Source: Bacillota bacterium (GTDB lineage: Bacteria; Bacillota; Sulfobacillia; JAJYWN01; JAJZPE01). From it: 58,543 nt of DNA. Positions 7,506 to 15,506 of this stretch are shown in pieces. The stretch covers positions 1 to 58,543 of the forward strand of contig DASXUT010000067.1 of assembly GCA_036504675.1 (NCBI GenBank). Reading direction: 5' to 3'. Made by a program: the position numbers and the translations under genes. The notes under the pieces were generated by a model. The model made no database searches, was not told where the DNA came from, and was given only the letters and a program-made list of their open reading frames with translations. The stretch's first letter is position 1. Every line of letters starts with the position of its first letter.

Positions 7506-7901
7506 GTGAGCGCCAACGATCGCGATCGACCGGCCTGGCTCGTCGGCCCAGGTGGGTCAACGGCCTGGCTGATCCAACGGCTGTCCGGTTTCCTGCTGGT
7601 GGTCCTCCTCGGGACCCACCTGCTCCTCTTGCACTACGGCGGTGAGGGGCAGCTGGTTTTCGCGGCGGTCACCGTCCGACTGAAGGCCTTCCTCTTCATC
7701 CTCATCGACTCCGGGCTCTTGGCCCTCGGCCTCTACCACGGGCTGAACGGCCTCCGCAACGTCGTCCTGGACTGGAACATCAGCCGCCGGGCCGCGTCCA
7801 TCCTGACCGGTGTCCTCTGGACCGTCGGCATCATGATGACCATCTATGGCGCCACCGCCCTCGTCTCCTTCTGGAGCGGTCGGGGCGTCTTCGGGGGGTG
7901 A
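7506..7901 (+). CDS. sdhD: Succinate dehydrogenase membrane anchor subunit
   Basis: 131 residues from GTG 7506, with AAGGAGG upstream. It has three predicted helices. STAWLIQRLSGFLLV near residue 18 and LYHGLNGLRNVVLDW near residue 78 repeat the pattern seen in SdhC (R-x-S/T-G and H-G-x-N-G-x-R), so SdhC and SdhD are clearly paralogous halves of the anchor. Together they should bind one or two b haems and quinone. The stop is 4 bases before the sdhA ATG. Confidence 0.88.
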   Translation: MSANDRDRPAWLVGPGGSTAWLIQRLSGFLLVVLLGTHLLLLHYGGEGQLVFAAVTVRLKAFLFILIDSGLLALGLYHGLNGLRNVVLDWNISRRAASILTGVLWTVGIMMTIYGATALVSFWSGRGVFGG

Positions 7902-7905
7902 GCCT

Positions 7906-9612
7906 ATGCCAAGCATGTACCATCAGGTTCTGATCGTCGGTGGCGGGCTCGCCGCTCTGCGCGCGGCGATCGAAGCCAAGGAGGCCGGCCTTGACGTGGC
8001 CGTCATGACCCGGGTCCACCCGGTGCGGTCGCACTCGGTGGCCGCCCAGGGCGGGGTCAACGCGGCCCTGGCCAACGCCGAGAAGGGCCGAGACGACACC
8101 ATCGAGAAGCACGCCTTCGACACCGTCAAGGGGTCGGACTTCCTGGCCGACCAGCCGGCGGCCATCACCATGACCGCCGACGCCCCGCTCCGCATCTACG
8201 AGATGGAACACTGGGGCTGCCCGTTTTCGAGGACGGACGAGGGCAAGATCGCCCAGCGCCCATTCGGCGGCGCCGGCTATCCGCGGACCTGCTACGCCGC
8301 GGACAAGACCGGGCACGCCCTTCTCCACACCATGTACGAGCAGGCCGTCAAGCGGAACATCAAGATCTACGAAGAGTGGACGGTCCTCTCGCTGGTCATT
8401 GACGGCGGGGTGTGCCGCGGCGTAATCGCCCTGAACCTCCGGGACGGCGACCTCGTCCCGGTCGGCGCCGACGCGGTGATCTTCGGGACCGGCGGGACCG
8501 GCCGCGTCTATGGACGGTCGACCAACTCGATCATCGTCACCGGATCGGGCATGGCCGTGGCCTACTACGCCGGCGTTCCCTTGAAGGACATGGAGTTCAT
8601 CCAGTTCCACCCGACCTCGCTCTTCGGCAACAACGTCCTGATCACCGAGGGTGCCCGCGGCGAAGGCGGGTACCTGAGGAACGCCAACGGCGAGCGGTTC
8701 ATGGAGAAGTACGCCCCGAAGGCCATGGAACTCGGCCCGCGGGACATCGTCGCGCGATCGATCCAGACCGAGATCAATGAGGGCCGGGGCTTCCCCGGGG
8801 GCTACGTCCACCTCGACCTGACCCACCTGGGCGCGAAGAAGATCCTCGAGCGACTGCCGGCCATCCGCGACATCAGCATCAACTTCGTCGGTGTCGACCC
8901 CATCGAGAAGCCGATCCCGATCCAGCCCGGCCAGCACTACTCGATGGGGGGCATCGACACCGACGCCGACGGGGCGACGGTGATCAAGGGCTTCTATGCC
9001 GCGGGCGAGTGCGCTTGCGTCAGCGTCCATGGGGCCAACCGGCTCGGCGGCAACTCCCTGCTCGAGACGATCGTCTTCGGGCAGCGGTCCGGGGCCCACG
9101 CGGCCGGCTACGTCAGGGGCGGCGGGAAGGGCGGCCCAGACGAGCGGCTGCTCCGCGAGCATCTCCATCGCATGCGTGAGCGCTGGGAGGACCTCCGGGC
9201 GGCCGACGGTCCCGAGGATCCGGCGGCCATCCGCGACCTGATGAAGGAGACGATGATCGAAAAGGTCGGCATCTTCCGCGACGAGGCCCAGATGTCCGAA
9301 GCCGTCGAGGCCATCAAGAAACTGCAGGAGCGGTACAGGAGGATCCACGTCGGCTACCGCGGCCGCCGCTTCAACCTCGACCTGCTGCGCACCTACGAGC
9401 TCGGGATGAAGCTCGACCTGGCCGAGATCATCGCCAAGGGGGCCCTCAACCGCCAGGAGAGTCGCGGCTCCCACGCCCGCACCGACTACAAGGAACGCGA
9501 CGATGCCAACTGGCTCAAGCACACCATGGCGCACCACACTCCGGATGGGCCCCGCTTTGACTTCAAGGCCGTCGAAGTCACCAAGTGGCAGCCTGAAGCC
9601 AGGAGGTATTAG
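7906..9612 (+). CDS. sdhA: Succinate dehydrogenase/fumarate reductase flavoprotein subunit
   Basis: 568 residues from ATG 7906; ATG 7915 is also possible. LIVGGGLAALRAAIEA is the dinucleotide fold. HSVAAQGGVNAAL (H43) is the covalent FAD site. HPTSLFGNNVLITEGARGEGG and RGFPGGYVHLDL form the substrate domain. The C-terminal RQESRGSHARTDYKERDD carries the conserved catalytic-domain Arg and His. It oxidises succinate or reduces fumarate at the cytoplasmic face; sequence alone does not tell the direction. Strong RBS for sdhB overlaps its end. Confidence 0.95.
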   Translation: MPSMYHQVLIVGGGLAALRAAIEAKEAGLDVAVMTRVHPVRSHSVAAQGGVNAALANAEKGRDDTIEKHAFDTVKGSDFLADQPAAITMTADAPLRIYEMEHWGCPFSRTDEGKIAQRPFGGAGYPRTCYAADKTGHALLHTMYEQAVKRNIKIYEEWTVLSLVIDGGVCRGVIALNLRDGDLVPVGADAVIFGTGGTGRVYGRSTNSIIVTGSGMAVAYYAGVPLKDMEFIQFHPTSLFGNNVLITEGARGEGGYLRNANGERFMEKYAPKAMELGPRDIVARSIQTEINEGRGFPGGYVHLDLTHLGAKKILERLPAIRDISINFVGVDPIEKPIPIQPGQHYSMGGIDTDADGATVIKGFYAAGECACVSVHGANRLGGNSLLETIVFGQRSGAHAAGYVRGGGKGGPDERLLREHLHRMRERWEDLRAADGPEDPAAIRDLMKETMIEKVGIFRDEAQMSEAVEAIKKLQERYRRIHVGYRGRRFNLDLLRTYELGMKLDLAEIIAKGALNRQESRGSHARTDYKERDDANWLKHTMAHHTPDGPRFDFKAVEVTKWQPEARRY

Positions 9613-9614
9613 CG

Positions 9615-10364
9615 ATGAGCATCACCGACACCAAGCCGCGCCCCGAGGACCTCAGGTCGGTCATCGTCAACGTCTTCCGGTTCGACCCGGCGACCACCGA
9701 CGAGCCGCACTACGACAGCTACAAGGTGCCGATGACCGGCAGCATGACCGTCCTCGACCTGCTCTTCTACCTTCTCGAGCACGAAGACGGCTCGCTGGCC
9801 TTCCGCTATGCCTGCCGCGAGGCCATCTGCGGCAGCTGCGCCCTCTACGTCAACGGGACCTACCGACTGGCCTGCAAGACCCAGCTCAAGGACCTCAAGG
9901 CCGAGGAGATAAGCATCAGCCCGCTACCCCACCTCAAGGTGATCAAGGACCTCGTCGTCGACATGGACCCCTTCTGGGAGAAGTACGAGCGGATCAGGCC
10001 CTACCTGATCAACGACGAGGCCCCGCCGGAGAAGGAGTTCATCCAGTCCGCGGCCGACCGGCTGAAGATGGACGACATGGTCGACTGCATCCTCTGCGGG
10101 GCCTGCCACTCGTCATGCCCGCAGGTCTGGACGGACGAGGAGTACCTCGGCCCGGCGGCCCTGTTGAAGCTGAACCGCTTCACCGTCGACACCCGGGACC
10201 GCGGCAACAAGGAGCGGACCAAGCTCTTCGACAACGAGCAAGGGGTCTGGCGCTGTCACACCATCTTCAACTGCGTCGAGGCCTGCCCGAAGTCCATCAA
10301 TCAGACCTACTCGATCCAGCACCTCAAACGCCGGGCGGTGGCCCGGAGGCTGGGGATGAAATGA
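9615..10364 (+). CDS. sdhB: Succinate dehydrogenase/fumarate reductase iron-sulfur subunit
   Basis: 249 residues, usual for the family, starting at ATG 9615 after AGGAGGT. Cluster motifs are CREAICGSC plus C (residues ~70-90) for [2Fe-2S], CILCGACHSSCP for [4Fe-4S] and CHTIFNCVEACPKSI for [3Fe-4S]. It carries electrons from FAD to the membrane anchor. The TGA at 10362-10364 lies in the right end of an inserted IS element. Joining the sequence left of the insertion (..ATGAA) to that right of it (GTAA..) recreates ATG AAG TAA, so the insertion left the protein sequence unchanged. Confidence 0.95.
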   Translation: MSITDTKPRPEDLRSVIVNVFRFDPATTDEPHYDSYKVPMTGSMTVLDLLFYLLEHEDGSLAFRYACREAICGSCALYVNGTYRLACKTQLKDLKAEEISISPLPHLKVIKDLVVDMDPFWEKYERIRPYLINDEAPPEKEFIQSAADRLKMDDMVDCILCGACHSSCPQVWTDEEYLGPAALLKLNRFTVDTRDRGNKERTKLFDNEQGVWRCHTIFNCVEACPKSINQTYSIQHLKRRAVARRLGMK

Positions 10365-10541
10365 CATCCTCCCACCCTTGAAGGGGTGGGATTCCTGAGA
10401 TGATCCCAGGCTGGTCGGCAGCTACCTTTGCCCGATCCGTTTCCGTCCGGACTTCATGGGTGCCGCCATCAGGGCCAAGTCAGTGGCCCGCCCCGGCTAC
10501 GTTCCATTGCGGTTACCGCACCGGGCGGCGGTTCTCACGGC
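10361..10541 (-). ncRNA. IS right end / probable omega-RNA (reRNA) scaffold
   Basis: In IS200/IS605 elements the TnpB guide RNA comes from the 3' end of tnpB and the right end, and the guide is the flanking DNA. Here the 181 bases after tnpB end in the classic terminal hairpin and GGATGTCA. The adjacent flank, read on the minus strand, is TTCATCCCCAGCCTCC, antisense to the last codons of sdhB. No transcript can be proven from sequence. Confidence 0.4.
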
Positions 10542-11513
10542 TTACGCCGCTGCCAGACCGCTAATCGCTCGCGCGATGTTCAGCGCAGCGACGGCGTCCG
10601 CGTGGCCGGAGTGCCCGCAGGACCTGCACCGGAAGTGTATCCCCGAGCGGTTCTCCTTCGCCGTCGACCCGCAGGCGGGGCAGGCCCGACTGGTGTTGGT
10701 GGGCACGGCCCACTCCACCTTGAGGCCCGCAAGGTTAGCCTTGTAGGTGATGAAGCTCTGCAGGCGATGGAAGCTCCATGAGTGCAGGCTGCGGCCGCGG
10801 TCCCTGCGGTCGCGCTTGGGTCGCAGCCGATCCACGTTGCGCATCCACCACTGTTCCTTGTCCTTCATGCGCTTGATGGCCCGCAGAGCTTTTGCCCGCC
10901 CCATCCTGCGCCGGAGAGCGGATATGCGGCGCCGCACGTAGGCAGCCTGGCCCCCACTGAAGAACAGCGTTTCGCCTTCGCAGTTGACCACGGCCAGGTT
11001 GCGCAGGCCGAGGCCGATCCCCGCCACCTTCGCTCCGGCGCACGGCGCCGGCTTGACGGTGACAGACAGGGCCAGGTACCAACGCCCTCGCTGCTCATAC
11101 AGTTTGGCGGCCCCTTGCTTGATGGTGGAGCCCAATTGGGAGAGGATGCAGGTCTGCCGCTCGGTGGTGGCCAGGGGTACGCGGACCCGGCCTGCATGGG
11201 TCGGAAAACTCGCCGTCCAGAAGTCCCCTGTCTTTACCAGGCTCAGGTTCTGGTTGTTGAAGGAAGGCGGCAGAACTCGGAATCGCCCAACCCTCCGGGC
11301 GGCGGCCACCTCCCGCAGAACCTGGCACACGATGACCGAAGGGATAGGGGCGGGCGCATATGGGGCCGCCGTCCTGCTGGTCAGCCCGCGAGGGCGCCCG
11401 GCTGCGACAAGGTTGTTGGCCAGGACCGTGGTCCGGGACGTCAGTTCCCTGTACAATCGCTGCTTGACCTGGGTTGGGCGGTGTAGCTTCAGTCTCAGGG
11501 TCAACCTCTGCAC
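10542..11513 (-). CDS. tnpB: TnpB-like protein with lost RuvC catalytic residues
   Basis: 323 residues from GTG 11513, preceded by GAGGAGGTGATATCC. It keeps the N-terminal RNA-binding region, the Trp-Ser-Phe-His-x-Leu-Gln segment (residues 246-252), the zinc finger C278/C281/C296/C299 and the RuvC-III Asp in GHADAVAALNIA (D306). The RuvC-I motif reads GIGLGLRNLAV: G167 stands where the catalytic Asp should be (GGC for GAC). The segment between NVDRL and RDRGRSLHSW is about 30 residues too short and lacks the ED-L/R motif with the RuvC-II Glu. The frame is otherwise intact. It is either a decaying nuclease or an RNA-guided binder without cleavage, as known for domesticated TldR proteins. Confidence 0.8.
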   Translation of the reverse strand: MQRLTLRLKLHRPTQVKQRLYRELTSRTTVLANNLVAAGRPRGLTSRTAAPYAPAPIPSVIVCQVLREVAAARRVGRFRVLPPSFNNQNLSLVKTGDFWTASFPTHAGRVRVPLATTERQTCILSQLGSTIKQGAAKLYEQRGRWYLALSVTVKPAPCAGAKVAGIGLGLRNLAVVNCEGETLFFSGGQAAYVRRRISALRRRMGRAKALRAIKRMKDKEQWWMRNVDRLRPKRDRRDRGRSLHSWSFHRLQSFITYKANLAGLKVEWAVPTNTSRACPACGSTAKENRSGIHFRCRSCGHSGHADAVAALNIARAISGLAAA

Positions 11514-11514
11514 T

Positions 11515-11777
11515 CGGATATCACCTCCTCTTCGGGATTGGACGTACTGTTCGATGATCCCCGCAGGAGCACGCCCGGTGAAGCGTTCACAAACAGGTGT
11601 ACATCGGGCATGACTTCCAGAGCCAAGACCACCAGGTCCAGTTCCCTGACAACTTCCTCCAATAGCTCCAGGAACGGCCTGTCCACTTCGCGAGTCAGAG
11701 CGCCGATACCGGGGGTACCACACGGAGTGGTAGTTGACCAACGAAACGGAGGCATGCTTGTTCCAGTCGGTGTCCAC
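11515..11777 (-). pseudogene. Broken IS200-type TnpA (HUH transposase)
   Basis: From GTG 11777 the frame reads VDTDWNKHA.. NYHSVWYPRYRR, typical of a TnpA start. The homology then continues in another frame (ELLEEVVRELDLVVLALEV) to MPDVHLFVNASPG. The HUH motif should read DHVHLF; one His codon (CAC) is missing. The core between that motif and the C-terminal IIEQYVQS, which holds the Tyr region, is deleted. Frameshift, missing His and internal deletion make it non-functional. Confidence 0.75.
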
Positions 11778-11783
11778 AGGCCC

Positions 11784-11812
11784 ATCCTAACACGAACACG
11801 TGTTCGGGTAAA
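11784..11812 (-). promoter_or_regulatory. IS promoter with LexA box in the spacer
   Basis: On the minus strand TTTACC (11807-11812), 17 bases, TAGGAT (11784-11789). The spacer holds CGAACACGTGTTCG at 11793-11806, a perfect palindrome matching the Bacillus-type LexA consensus. Transcription would start close to the GTG of the tnpA remnant. A second LexA box with the same half-sites controls the mutagenesis cassette at 34951-34964. Confidence 0.65.
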
Positions 11813-11902
11813 GGGGTGGGCGATTCACCCCACGACTGAAGCCGTGGGCTTTCTCGCCCGGTTTCTGTAAGCCGAAGACGGATCCCCTACCGCCCGAAGG
11901 CC

Positions 11903-11935
11903 GACGAGGCCGGCGCGCTGCGCGCCGGCCTCGTC
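11903..11935. terminator. Bidirectional hairpin, original end of the sdh operon
   Basis: GACGAGGCCGGCGCG and CGCGCCGGCCTCGTC pair perfectly over 15 bp with a CTG loop. It lies about 35 bases after the point where the sdhB stop would be without the IS, and 30 bases after the minus-strand darA stop, so it can serve both. U-tracts are weak. Confidence 0.6.
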
Positions 11936-11964
11936 CTTATGACTGCCCTGCGCTCCACCGAACC

Positions 11965-12294
11965 TCACGCCTTGTCAAACCGCTCCACGCCGAGGACGAA
12001 GATGGTCGCCCCACCGACCTGGACCTCGATCGGGTAGGTCGTGTAGGCGTCCATCGTTCCGCCCATCGGGGTGAGGGGCGTCACCAGTTGCCTGCGGGTC
12101 TTGCAGATCTGCTTGACGACGGCTTCGACCGCCTCGACCTGGCCGTCCTCGACGCCGATGAAGAGAGTCGTGTTCCCCTCCCTCAGGAAGCCGCCCGTGC
12201 TGGCCAGCTTGGTGGCCCGAAAACCCTTGGCCATCAAGGCCTCGAGCAGCCGGCCGGCGTCCTTGTCCTGGACGATCGCCACTACAAGTTTCAA
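11965..12294 (-). CDS. darA: Cyclic-di-AMP receptor, PII-like (DarA/PstA family)
   Basis: 109 residues, exactly the family length, from TTG 12294 with GAGAGGGG upstream. Reads MKLVVAIVQDKDAGRLLEAL, then ATKLASTGGFLREGNTT near residues 28-43, the ligand loop, and a C-terminal GGATIFVLGVERF. Members form trimers with a PII fold and bind c-di-AMP; downstream targets are mostly unknown. Usually found near tmk and holB, but here neighbours are unrelated. Confidence 0.93.
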   Translation of the reverse strand: MKLVVAIVQDKDAGRLLEALMAKGFRATKLASTGGFLREGNTTLFIGVEDGQVEAVEAVVKQICKTRRQLVTPLTPMGGTMDAYTTYPIEVQVGGATIFVLGVERFDKA

Positions 12295-12475
12295 GTGGAC
12301 ACCCCTCTCGTTGGTCTCTCTTGGTCTTCACCGGGAGCGACCATGCCCTGCCCACGCTTGCGAGGTTAGCTGACGGGTTCGGGCGGCGAGCCCTACGCAG
12401 TGACGCGATTCACCCCGATGGACCGGTTCCCCCGCTTCCTTGTGTCCCCAGTTTAGCTGGGATTGAGTCGCGGCG

Positions 12476-13303
12476 TCAAGGCGTGTTTCCGGGGTTCGGC
12501 GGGGGCTGCGGGCCGCTGTCGCCGGGGCCGATGGGTTGGGCGGTTCCGCCGGGTCCACCGGGTCCGCTGGCCCCGACCGGGCCGAGGGCCGGTGTCGGCC
12601 GCGCCCCCTGCAGGTAGCAGAGGCCCAGGGCGATGGCCGCCCAGGTGGTCACGAAGAGTCCGCCGACGGCGTTCAGGAGATCCCCCGCGGGACCTAGGTC
12701 GCGGAAGAGGAACCCGATGAAGGCCCCGGCGGCCGCCTGGATGAGGACGACGACAAGGACCGAGACGACCGCCTTGGCCGCCGCCTGCAGGCTTGTGCCG
12801 AGGGCCTTGGTGATGGGGAGACGGTCGATGACCACGGCCTGAACGGTTAGCGACAGGAGGAAGGCCACGATGATGCCAGGGATGATCAGTAGGATGAAGC
12901 CGACCAGGACCAGCAGGGCGACGAGGATCGAGGCGCCGACGACGTTCCAGACCAAGGGCCAAGCCCGACGGATGGCCTCCTGCCAGCTCAGGGGTTCCCC
13001 GTCCCACTGCATCTTGAAGAGGCTGACCACCGCGCCCGACTCCAGGCCGCTCAGGATCATCCCGACCAGGGCGACCAGACCGGCCACTCCCACCACTCCG
13101 CCGGTCGGGAGGCTCATGAAACCGAGGCCCGGTCCCTGCCAGTACCTCAGGCCCAAGCCCAGGGCCAGAAGAGCCGTGACCACGTAGGCTGGGATGAAAA
13201 TGACCAGCATGGTCGCAATATACCGGGCCCACCCTTTCCGGAACATCTCCCACGATTGCTTCAAGACTGCCCCGACATCGGCCGGGATATCACGTTCAGT
13301 CAT
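12476..13303 (-). CDS. Polytopic membrane protein of unknown function
   Basis: 275 residues from ATG 13303, with GGAGGACTCGG upstream. The N-terminus VLKQSWEMFRKGWARYI looks like a cytoplasmic amphipathic start and is followed by five or six hydrophobic segments. These include a long one around residues 140-165 (LVLVGFILLIIPGIIVAFLL), and IIPGIIV is typical of DUF975-like/glycerophosphodiester-phosphodiesterase membrane-domain proteins. The last 45 residues are Pro/Gly-rich and probably unstructured. Function not known. Confidence 0.7.
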   Translation of the reverse strand: MTERDIPADVGAVLKQSWEMFRKGWARYIATMLVIFIPAYVVTALLALGLGLRYWQGPGLGFMSLPTGGVVGVAGLVALVGMILSGLESGAVVSLFKMQWDGEPLSWQEAIRRAWPLVWNVVGASILVALLVLVGFILLIIPGIIVAFLLSLTVQAVVIDRLPITKALGTSLQAAAKAVVSVLVVVLIQAAAGAFIGFLFRDLGPAGDLLNAVGGLFVTTWAAIALGLCYLQGARPTPALGPVGASGPGGPGGTAQPIGPGDSGPQPPPNPGNTP

Positions 13304-13521
13304 TCCGAGTCCTCCTTCTTCGTGCCGGGCAGAGGAGCGCCGCTCTAGTATCCATATGCTGCCCAGCGGTCCCCGTTGCGGTCGACCGGCCTAGACCGCC
13401 CACGTTCCTCGTCCCGCCTGGAGGCTTCACCCTCAGAACCGGGAATTCCTTCCGTTCAGCGCCCGCCCTGGCTGGGCGTTTCGGAGTTGCCGGGCTGCCT
13501 GCGTGGGAGCTCACAGAAAAA

Positions 13522-13546
13522 CGCCCCGACCTTCTTGGCCGGGGCG
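13522..13546 (-). terminator. Terminator of the efflux operon
   Basis: CGCCCCGACC pairs with GGCCGGGGCG with one mismatch and a 5-base loop. On the minus strand it is followed by TTTTTCTG (13515-13521), a good U-tract about 90 bases after the last gene of the efflux operon. The rest of 13304-13634 shows no gene or recognisable site. Confidence 0.75.
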
Positions 13547-13634
13547 CTTTCTGGGGATGGGGGACGGGAGTTGACAGTGGGAACATTATGTCAAGACGAT
13601 GACCGGGCTGGGTCGCCATCGGTCCGGGCCGAAC

Positions 13635-14273
13635 TTACTGGGTCTGGCCGGGGGTGGTCCCAGAGAGCCGGGCCTCAAGGGCGTCGATGATCCGGGTGAA
13701 CATCCGCCCGGAGATGGACATGCCGGCCCGGGTCCCGCCGGGCAGGATGAAGCGAAGGACGCCGTTCAGGCCACCCTGGCGGCCGTAGCTGCCCATGCCG
13801 CCAAAGCCGCCCGCGAAGTTGCCGGACCGCTGCCGGTTGGTCCCTCCGGACGGCTGGCCGCTCGACCCTCCGGGTTGCTGGCCGTTGCCATTGCCCATCC
13901 CGGGTTGCCCCGGGCCGCCCGCACCGAAGAGGTCGCGGGCGTTCCCGCTGTTCAGAGCAGCCTGTTGGTCGGGAGTCAGGACGCCTTTCACGTCGGCCAT
14001 GACTTGCTTGGCTTCCTTGGTCGGGATGCTGTCCTCCAGCTCGAGTGGCCGGAGGACGCTGAGCAGGCCGTTGATCTGGTCGGTGGTCAGGGCCTTGGCA
14101 TCGGTGGCTCTGGCCAGAGCCCCCAGTCCGGACATGGTCATGGTGAAGCCCCGCATGAAGGCGGCCTGCTTCCGCCGGACCAAGACGAGCCCGGTGAAGG
14201 CCCCGCCGATGATGACGACGGCCGCCACCACGGAGACGATGATCACGTTCCGCCGATTCCGAAAGAACGACAT
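13635..14273 (-). CDS. Membrane-anchored protein of the efflux operon, unknown function
   Basis: 212 residues from ATG 14273 with GGGAGG upstream. After a basic start (FFRNRRN) comes one hydrophobic helix (residues 9-31). An extracytoplasmic region follows with TTDQINGLLSVLRPLE and LTPDQQAALNS, resembling the small 'ADQA/LTPEQ' proteins found with MacB-type exporters. A Gly/Gln/Ser-rich linker (~125-185) ends in a short C-terminal domain. Its position as last gene after adaptor, ATPase and permease suggests an accessory role in the same export system. No catalytic motif is visible. Confidence 0.7.
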   Translation of the reverse strand: MSFFRNRRNVIIVSVVAAVVIIGGAFTGLVLVRRKQAAFMRGFTMTMSGLGALARATDAKALTTDQINGLLSVLRPLELEDSIPTKEAKQVMADVKGVLTPDQQAALNSGNARDLFGAGGPGQPGMGNGNGQQPGGSSGQPSGGTNRQRSGNFAGGFGGMGSYGRQGGLNGVLRFILPGGTRAGMSISGRMFTRIIDALEARLSGTTPGQTQ

Positions 14274-14327
14274 CGCTGAAACCTCCCAATAAGGCCTGGC
14301 CTCGCCTGTCCTGCCTTGGTGGGGGCC

Positions 14328-15506
14328 CTACTCGTAGCGCAGGGCCTCGATGGGGTCGAGGGCGGCCGCCTGCATCGCCGGGTAGATCCCGAAGAAGAGG
14401 CCGACCGCGGCCGAGAAGACGAAGGCGACGATGATCGAAGCCATCGACACCGCGGAAGGGATGCCGGCCAAGGTACCCAGGCGGCCGACCCCGACTCCCA
14501 GGGCGACCCCGACCATTCCCCCGGTCAGGCTGAGGATCATCGACTCCACCAGGAACTGGGTCAGAATATCGCGACGTTTGGCTCCGATGGCCTTGCGGAT
14601 ACCGATCTCGCGGGTCCGCTCGGTCACCGAGACGAGCATGATGTTCATGATCCCGATGCCGCCGACGACGAGGGACACCCCGGCGATGCCGCCGAGCATG
14701 AGGGTCATCGTTTGGGTGGCCGTGTTGACCGTGGTGAGGAGCTGGTCCTGGCTCTGCACATTGATGGCGTCATCGGTGCCGGGGTTGCGGGTCGGAAACT
14801 TCTTCTGGTAGATGGCGGTGATCCGGGCCACCGCTTGGGTGGCGTCACCGGACTGCTTGGTCTGGGCCAAGATCATCTGGACCCGGTTCGTGCCCATCAG
14901 GCGTTGGGCGGTGGAGATGGGGATGATCACCCGGTCGTCGTAGCTCTGCCCGAGCCCCTGCCCCTTCTCCTCGAGCAGCCCGACGACGGTGAAGCTCGAG
15001 CCGTTGATGAGGATCTGCTCGCCGACGGGGTTACGTTCGCCGAACAGGTCGGTGTAAACCGTCTGGCCGATGACGGCGACGTGCCGGCGTTGGTCGATGT
15101 CGGCCTGGATGAGGAAACGCCCGGCGACGACGCGGTGGTTGCGGATCTCCTCATAACCGGGGGCCGTCCCCTCGATCGTCGTCGTGTAGTTGTTGGAACC
15201 CCACTTGACGGCATACTGCCGGCTGACGTCGGGGATGGCCGTGCTCAACTCCGGGACCCGTTTCAGCAGGTCGGCCGTGTCCTCGACATAGAGGCGGCCC
15301 GTCGCGCCACGGGCGGTGATCATGATCATGTTCGAGCCGAGCCCCTGGATCTGGGCGGTCACCTGCTGCCTGGCCCCTTGCCCGATGGAGACGAGGGCGA
15401 TGACGGCGGTCACCCCGATGATCACCCCGAGCATCGTCAACCCGGATCGTAGCTTGTTTCCTACCAGACCGTTCCAGGCCACCCGGATGCTTTCGAAGAC
15501 ATTCAT
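14328..15506 (-). CDS. MacB-type ABC transporter permease (FtsX family)
   Basis: 392 residues. N-terminal helix followed by RSGLTMLGVIIGVTAVIALVSIG, the usual MacB_PCD start, a large extracytoplasmic domain (about residues 45-245), then three C-terminal helices with TERTREIGIRKAIGAKRRDIL, the coupling helix that meets the ATPase, and ALDPIEALRYE at the end. Such permeases work as mechanotransmitters for peptide, lipid or drug efflux. The start overlaps the ATPase stop (ATGA). Confidence 0.93.
   Translation of the reverse strand: MNVFESIRVAWNGLVGNKLRSGLTMLGVIIGVTAVIALVSIGQGARQQVTAQIQGLGSNMIMITARGATGRLYVEDTADLLKRVPELSTAIPDVSRQYAVKWGSNNYTTTIEGTAPGYEEIRNHRVVAGRFLIQADIDQRRHVAVIGQTVYTDLFGERNPVGEQILINGSSFTVVGLLEEKGQGLGQSYDDRVIIPISTAQRLMGTNRVQMILAQTKQSGDATQAVARITAIYQKKFPTRNPGTDDAINVQSQDQLLTTVNTATQTMTLMLGGIAGVSLVVGGIGIMNIMLVSVTERTREIGIRKAIGAKRRDILTQFLVESMILSLTGGMVGVALGVGVGRLGTLAGIPSAVSMASIIVAFVFSAAVGLFFGIYPAMQAAALDPIEALRYE

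Larger units (their letters stand above)
10361..11866 (-). mobile_element. Decayed IS200/IS605-type element
   Basis: On the minus strand the order is left-end hairpin (11829-11848, CCCACG/CGTGGG), promoter, broken tnpA, tnpB, then right end with hairpin CCCACCC/GGGTGGG (10371-10390) and terminal GGGAGGATGTCA. The minus-strand base 5' to the left end is preceded by TTAC, a target tetranucleotide known for this family (IS608), and no target duplication is expected. Boundaries were placed so that the flanks rejoin as a sensible sdhB stop codon. tnpA is clearly defective, so the element cannot move by itself. Confidence 0.75.

Noticed and set aside
7831-9537. 568-codon frame antisense to sdhA
   Set aside because: Same reasoning: antisense to a well-supported flavoprotein gene; no ribosome site or motif.
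11515-11777. Functional TnpA transposase
   Set aside because: Frameshift, missing first His of the HUH motif and a large internal deletion exclude activity.
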